Shown piece by piece: positions 5,461 to 8,640 of a stretch of DNA of 8,640 nt (the stretch's first letter is position 1; each line of letters opens with the position of its first letter). A model generated the notes under the pieces. That model was not told the origin of the DNA, searched no databases, and worked only from the letters and a program-made list of their open reading frames with translations. This DNA comes from Alphaproteobacteria bacterium. Its GTDB lineage: Bacteria; Pseudomonadota; Alphaproteobacteria; Rhizobiales; Beijerinckiaceae. The stretch spans positions 1-8,640 of the forward strand of contig RFZR01000056.1 in the NCBI GenBank assembly GCA_009920595.1, in the 5' to 3' direction. The position numbers and the translations under genes were made by a program.

Positions 5461-6918
5461 TTAAGCTGATTCCTTCAAGGATTTATATGCATCCAAGGCA
5501 CGAATTCGCGCCGCATCGTGATCGACAATCGGTTTTGGATAGGTTTTACCGAGAATAACGCCGGCACTTTCGAGTTCAAGCGGCTTTGCCGTCCATGGCG
5601 CATGGATGGCGCGTGCGGAAAGTTTTTTCAATTCGGGCACAAATTTGCGCACATAATTACCGTCGGGATCAAATTTTTCGCCCTGCAACATCGGGTTGAA
5701 GATGCGGAAATAGGGTGCCGCATCCGCGCCCGACCCGGCAACCCATTGCCAGCTTGCCGGATTATTGGCGATGTCCGCATCAACAAGCGTATCCCAAAAC
5801 CACTCTTCACCGCGGCGCCAATCGATCAACAAATGTTTGACGAGAAATGAGGCGGTAATCATACGAACGCGATTATGCATGAATCCGGTTTGCCACAATT
5901 CACGCATACCTGCGTCGACGATTGGATAGCCCGTCTCTCCGCGCGACCATGATTTAAAAAGCTTTTCATCACGTCGCCAAGGAAAGCCATCAAAGCTTCG
6001 TTGCACATTGGTGCGCGTTAGATCCGGCTCATGAAATAGAAGATGATGCGCAAATTCACGCCAACCCAATTCGGATTGGAACACGCGCAAATCTTCTGAT
6101 GATGCACGGCTCTTGTGACTTGATATCGCGAGTTCTGCCGCATGCCAAACTTGCTTGATTGAAATTTCACCAAAGCGAAGATGCGGTGAAAGACGTGAAG
6201 TTGAAATGCGATCAGGTCGATTGCGATCTTCCGCATAGCCTTTGAAGCCATTCTCTAGGAAATCATCAAGTCTCTTGATCGCACCCGCTTCGCCCGGCGT
6301 CCATTCGGCTTGAAGGCCTGAAGACCAATCCGGTTTTTGAGGCAGCAGGTTCAGATCTTTCAAGGAAACAGCGCCGTTGATCTTCTTCACTTCAAGCGAT
6401 GTCAGTTTTTTGGGAGCCGGTTCTGCTTGAGCCACATCATGATCAAGTCGTGAAGCCCGCCAATAGGGCGTGAAGACCTTCATCGGATTACCGATTTTTG
6501 ATTTGACTTCCCATGGCTCTCGCAAAAGTGAGCCATTGAAACTCTTCACCGTGAGGCCCTTCGTTTCATAACGCGCTTTGAGCGCTTTATCAGCTTCGAC
6601 TTGTGAAGGATGGTAACGACGGTTCCAAAAGACTGCGCTGATCGAATGGTCAGCCACAAGCCTATCAATGATTTTCGATGGCGTGCCTTTGAAGAGTTGG
6701 AGCGTACCACCGCGTTTTTCAATATCGCGGGCAAGCGACGCAAGACTATGGTGTAACCACCACTGTGACGCGCCGCCGAGCGCGCGGTCCCCGGCAGGCT
6801 TTTCGTCGTGAATATATGCGATGATCAAGGGCTTTTTTGACGCGACCGCGGCGATCAGCGCGGGGTTGTCGGTCAGACGGAGATCGTCGCGAAAGAGGAG
6901 GAGGGCGGCGTCACTCAT
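5461..6918 (-). CDS. phr: Class I deoxyribodipyrimidine (CPD) photolyase
   Basis: This cytoplasmic flavoenzyme uses blue light to split cyclobutane pyrimidine dimers. Numbering here counts from the upstream TTG at 6930; subtract four for the ATG start. The antenna domain begins LLLFRDDLRLTDNPAL. The FAD domain has SRLSPHLRFGEIS at 245-257, ELGWREFAHHLL at 287-298 and TGYPIVDAGMREL at 333-345. It continues with FMHNRVRMITASFLVKHLLIDW at 350-371 and ASWQWVAGSGADAAPYFRIFNP at 392-413. By alignment with E. coli PhrB, the electron-transfer tryptophan triad (Trp328, Trp371, Trp394) and flavin-contacting Asn390 are all present. Full length of about 485 residues is typical. ATG at 6918 is preferred to TTG because MSDAALLLFRDDLRL matches the usual start. 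It is first in the operon. A cryptochrome is less likely, given the intact triad and the CPD-type motifs. Confidence 0.95.
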   Translation of the reverse strand: MSDAALLLFRDDLRLTDNPALIAAVASKKPLIIAYIHDEKPAGDRALGGASQWWLHHSLASLARDIEKRGGTLQLFKGTPSKIIDRLVADHSISAVFWNRRYHPSQVEADKALKARYETKGLTVKSFNGSLLREPWEVKSKIGNPMKVFTPYWRASRLDHDVAQAEPAPKKLTSLEVKKINGAVSLKDLNLLPQKPDWSSGLQAEWTPGEAGAIKRLDDFLENGFKGYAEDRNRPDRISTSRLSPHLRFGEISIKQVWHAAELAISSHKSRASSEDLRVFQSELGWREFAHHLLFHEPDLTRTNVQRSFDGFPWRRDEKLFKSWSRGETGYPIVDAGMRELWQTGFMHNRVRMITASFLVKHLLIDWRRGEEWFWDTLVDADIANNPASWQWVAGSGADAAPYFRIFNPMLQGEKFDPDGNYVRKFVPELKKLSARAIHAPWTAKPLELESAGVILGKTYPKPIVDHDAARIRALDAYKSLKESA

Positions 6919-6928
6919 AACCGGGTTC

Positions 6929-6952
6929 AAACTCTCGAAATTTGAGTTTTTT
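6929..6952. other. Small AT-rich hairpin in the photolyase leader
   Basis: AAACTC (6929-6934) pairs with GAGTTT (6944-6949) around a 9-base loop, and three more T follow on the plus strand. Read on the plus strand it resembles a weak terminator, but no plus-strand gene leads into it. On the minus strand it lies in the untranslated leader of the photolyase mRNA. The stem has only two G-C pairs, so it may have no function. Confidence 0.2.
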
Positions 6953-6977
6953 ACGGCTCAATGCGGGTTTTGGATTG
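6948..6977 (-). promoter_or_regulatory. Candidate RpoE-like promoter for the photolyase operon
   Basis: On the minus strand, CAATCC (6977-6972) is followed after exactly 18 bases by TAAAAA (6953-6948). It shares ATCC, the 18-base spacer and the TAA start of the -10 with the candidate promoter at 497-526. Transcription would begin near 6941, about 23 bases before the ATG. The -35 departs from TGATCC at its first two bases, so this is weaker than the chrR site. Confidence 0.33.
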
Positions 6978-7018
6978 CTAACTATTCGAAGAAGAGCCCA
7001 AACTGGCACTTCTTTGAC

Positions 7019-7034
7019 AAAAAGGCGGGCTTTT
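7019..7034 (-). terminator. Candidate terminator after tRNA-Asn
   Basis: On the minus strand AAAAG (7034-7030) pairs with CTTTT (7024-7020) around a 5-base loop and ends in a run of T. It begins about 15 bases beyond the tRNA-Asn 3' end, where a terminator would separate the tRNA from the photolyase operon. The stem is short and AT-rich. Confidence 0.33.
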
Positions 7035-7049
7035 CAGGAAAAATACGGG

Positions 7050-7125
7050 TGGCTCCTCGAGCAGGACTCGAACCTGCGACCATTCGATTAACAGTCGAAC
7101 GCTCTACCAGCTGAGCTATCGAGGA
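7050..7125 (-). tRNA. tRNA-Asn (anticodon GUU)
   Basis: A complete 76-base tRNA on the minus strand, including an encoded CCA end (7052-7050). The acceptor arms TCCTCGA and TCGAGGA pair fully. The D arm GCTC-AGCTGGTA-GAGC, anticodon arm TTCGA-CTGTTAA-TCGAA and T arm GCAGG-TTCGAGT-CCTGC all close perfectly. The anticodon GTT reads AAC and AAU codons. The discriminator base is G. The photolyase gene follows on the same strand 131 bases downstream. Confidence 0.97.
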
Positions 7126-7260
7126 TCACCTGACCGGAGCCGATACATCAGACCGGACCCAGGACGCAAGTGGAATCGACCCCTTTTCCCGATCTCTGTG
7201 CTTGATTTGGTAAAAACAGACATCAAACCGATTTAAATTCCGGTTTTATCGTCAAACAGA

Positions 7261-7290
7261 TTGACCGGGTGCGCCGAGTGTCTGTATCTG
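7261..7290 (+). promoter_or_regulatory. Candidate promoter for tRNA-Cys
   Basis: TTGACC (7261-7266) is followed after 18 bases by TATCTG (7285-7290), placing the start near 7297, about 14 bases before the mature tRNA. The -35 matches five of six consensus positions and the -10 three of six. The same TATCTG hexamer serves in the candidate cysK promoter. The rest of the 7126-7310 gap shows no gene. Confidence 0.42.
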
Positions 7291-7310
7291 TCCGGCATTC
7301 ACCGACACGG

Positions 7311-7384
7311 GGCCTCGTGGCGGAGTGGTTACGCAGAGGACTGCAAATCCTTGTACCCCGGTTCGATTCCGGGCGAGGCCTCCA
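7311..7384 (+). tRNA. tRNA-Cys (anticodon GCA)
   Basis: A complete 74-base tRNA with an encoded CCA end. The acceptor arms GGCCTCG and CGAGGCC pair fully. The anticodon loop CTGCAAA sits on the stem GAGGA/TCCTT, closed by four Watson-Crick pairs and one G-U. The T arm CCCGG-TTCGATT-CCGGG is perfect. The discriminator is U73 (7381), the base cysteinyl-tRNA synthetase recognises. The anticodon at 7343-7345 reads UGC and UGU. Confidence 0.97.
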
Positions 7385-7424
7385 TAAATTCCTTCCCCTG
7401 TGAAACTGCATAACTTGGTTGTTT

Positions 7425-7450
7425 TTACCCACCGCTTCCTTGCGGGGTAA
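7425..7450 (+). terminator. Hairpin downstream of tRNA-Cys, possible terminator
   Basis: TTACCC (7425-7430) and CGC (7433-7435) pair with GCG (7442-7444) and GGGTAA (7445-7450), nine pairs with a 2-base bulge and a 6-base loop. It begins about 40 bases after the tRNA-Cys. No T run follows, so it is a poor intrinsic terminator. It could instead act in the tolC control region, because it overlaps the candidate tolC -35 box. Confidence 0.3.
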
Positions 7451-7469
7451 GGGGCGACTCTCCTATATG
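7440..7469 (+). promoter_or_regulatory. Candidate sigma-70-type promoter for tolC
   Basis: TTGCGG (7440-7445) is followed after 18 bases by TATATG (7464-7469). Transcription would begin near 7476, giving a leader of about 38 bases to the ATG at 7514. The -10 is reasonable and the -35 weak; the same TTGCGG appears in the candidate cysK promoter. Confidence 0.35.
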
Positions 7470-7513
7470 CAGTCCATTAACCATATCCGACTTCTCAATC
7501 TGGCAGCATAATC

Positions 7514-8640
7514 ATGATTTCCTCTCGCCCGCTTCTCACGTCTGTGGCGATCCTCGCCCTGGCCCTGTCAATGGGGTCGGTGAAGGCGGAAACAATCGAA
7601 TCAGCTTTAGCGCGCGCTTATGCGAATAATGCCGATTTGAATGCTCAAAGAGCCAGTGTGCGCGCGACTGACGAACAGGTGCCGCGTGCAAAATCCGGCT
7701 ATCTGCCGCGCGTAACCGCCGCCGCGCAAGGCGGGAGAAACAACAATGTCTATAATGGGTCGGAAGCCAATTTGACGCCGCGCGGGTTGTCGCTCACGGT
7801 TACACAAAATCTTTACAACGGTGATCGTACGGCCAATCAGATTAATGCTGCTGAAGCGGGCGTTCTTGCTGCCCAAGCGGGTTTGCGTCAAACGGAACAA
7901 AGCATTCTTTTGAACGCTGCGACCCAATATATGAATGTTGTTCGTGATGAGGCCGTCGTCCGTTTGCGTACTGCCAATATCGGCGTGCTTAAGGAACAGC
8001 TGCGCCAGACTCAAGACCGCTTTCAAGTTGGCGAAGTGACGCGCACCGATGTGGCCCAAGTTGAAGCACAACTTGCCGCTGCGGAAGCTGAATTTTCAAC
8101 AGCTGAAACCAATCTCGCGGTGAGCCGCGCGGCCTATGGCCAAGTTGTTGGCGCAGAGCCTGTTGATCTTGCCGATGCTGAGCCCGTGTCAAAGGGATTG
8201 CCGGGCAGTTTAAAAGAGGCGCTTGCGGCAGGTGAGTCATCTCATCCGCAAGTTCAAGCGGCACGTCATGCTGTTGAAGTTGCAGAAGCGAGCGTCAAAG
8301 CCGCCGAAGGCGAATTGAAGCCGAGTGTCGATTTGCAGGGATCAGTCTCACGCAATTGGGATTACAAAGCGGCGAATGACGATGTGAGCGATGCGAAACT
8401 TTTGGGTGTGCTCTCGGTTCCACTTTATGAAGCGGGCGAGGTGAGTGCCCGTGTGCGCGCTGCAAAAGAAACGCTCGGCCAACGGCAATTAGAAGCCGAT
8501 AGCGCGCGCTTTGCTGTGCGCTCCGCAATTGCTGGCGCGTGGAGCCAATATGAAACGGCGAATGCGCGTTTGAAATCGGCAAAAGCACAAATTGCTGCTG
8601 CAGAGATTGCATTGAATGGTGTGCGTGAAGAAGCAAAAGT
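7514..8640 (+). CDS. tolC: TolC-family outer membrane efflux protein, C-terminus cut by window edge
   Basis: TolC trimers form the outer membrane and periplasmic channel of type I secretion and RND-type efflux systems. The frame is open for 375 codons to the window end, so a typical 440-500 residue protein lacks its last part here. A signal peptide covers 1-25: Arg5, then a hydrophobic core near 7-20, with likely cleavage after VKA (25) before ETIESAL. The mature part starts with the TolC helix motif ALARAYANNADLNAQRA. RFQVGEVTRTDVAQVEAQLA at 169-188 is the characteristic TolC signature. A second helical repeat begins near residue 235 (ALAAGESSHPQVQAAR), in keeping with the internal duplication of the family. 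VPLYEAG near 308 mirrors VTQNLYNGD near 100, the strands of the beta barrel. ATG 7514 is chosen for the signal peptide; the ribosome binding site is weak. No partner pump gene is in the window, so the transported substrate is unknown. Confidence 0.93.
   Translation, partial: MISSRPLLTSVAILALALSMGSVKAETIESALARAYANNADLNAQRASVRATDEQVPRAKSGYLPRVTAAAQGGRNNNVYNGSEANLTPRGLSLTVTQNLYNGDRTANQINAAEAGVLAAQAGLRQTEQSILLNAATQYMNVVRDEAVVRLRTANIGVLKEQLRQTQDRFQVGEVTRTDVAQVEAQLAAAEAEFSTAETNLAVSRAAYGQVVGAEPVDLADAEPVSKGLPGSLKEALAAGESSHPQVQAARHAVEVAEASVKAAEGELKPSVDLQGSVSRNWDYKAANDDVSDAKLLGVLSVPLYEAGEVSARVRAAKETLGQRQLEADSARFAVRSAIAGAWSQYETANARLKSAKAQIAAAEIALNGVREEAK

Noticed and set aside
5518..5850. Plus-strand open frame of 110 codons
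   Set aside because: It is antisense to the most conserved part of the photolyase, so it is a shadow frame.
5461..6918. Cryptochrome or (6-4) photolyase
   Set aside because: The tryptophan triad, the flavin-contacting Asn and the PYFRIFNP-type ending match class I CPD photolyases such as E. coli PhrB.
6821..7114. Plus-strand open frame of 97 codons
   Set aside because: It spans the photolyase start, the leader and the tRNA-Asn gene in antisense and cannot be a normal gene.
7050..7384. Integration hotspot at the two tRNA genes
   Set aside because: No integrase and no repeated tRNA 3' end was seen on either side; both tRNAs are intact and flanked by ordinary genes.
7223..7432. Minus-strand open frame of 69 codons
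   Set aside because: It is antisense through the whole tRNA-Cys gene.
7607..8636. Three minus-strand open frames
   Set aside because: They lie opposite the TolC reading frame, which has a signal peptide and family signature and stays open to the window end.

Overview
The window reads as chromosomal DNA from an alphaproteobacterium of moderate G+C content. The support is the CysK sequence style, a ChrR-type cupin anti-sigma protein, and the ChrR / cyclopropane-synthase-like / DUF1365 / FAD oxidoreductase / photolyase gene set, which in Rhodobacter and relatives belongs to the singlet-oxygen (RpoE-ChrR) response. I cannot place the genus. No insertion sequence, prophage gene or CRISPR array is visible.

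Layout. (1) 1-347, minus: the N-terminal third of cysteine synthase, cut by the window edge. (2) 348-560: a divergent intergenic region with a candidate cysK promoter overlapped by a palindrome, and an RpoE-like promoter facing the other way. (3) 561-2013, plus: chrR-like gene and a short-chain dehydrogenase, one base apart. (4) 2014-6918, minus: a four-gene operon transcribed as photolyase, FAD oxidoreductase, DUF1365 protein, SAM-dependent fatty-acyl methyltransferase of the cyclopropane synthase family. Its end abuts the end of the dehydrogenase gene, so the two stop codons together form TGATCA. (5) 7050-7125, minus: tRNA-Asn(GUU). (6) 7311-7384, plus: tRNA-Cys(GCA). (7) 7514 to the right edge, plus: a TolC-family outer membrane efflux protein, truncated by the window.

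How the genes may work together. The two convergent operons (561-6918) look like one photo-oxidative stress module: a ChrR-type sensor, light-driven DNA repair, and enzymes that modify membrane fatty acids. In Rhodobacter sphaeroides the homologous methyltransferase, FAD protein and DUF1365 protein are linked to methylated and furan fatty acids and to the singlet-oxygen response. Three points deserve attention. The ChrR-like protein keeps its cupin metal site but lacks the zinc cysteines of the anti-sigma domain, and no sigma factor gene lies beside it. The methyltransferase lacks the Cys and His associated with true cyclopropane synthases. Both operons may start from promoters with an ATCC-N18-TAA pattern. 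The cysK, tRNA and tolC genes appear to be ordinary flanking housekeeping genes.
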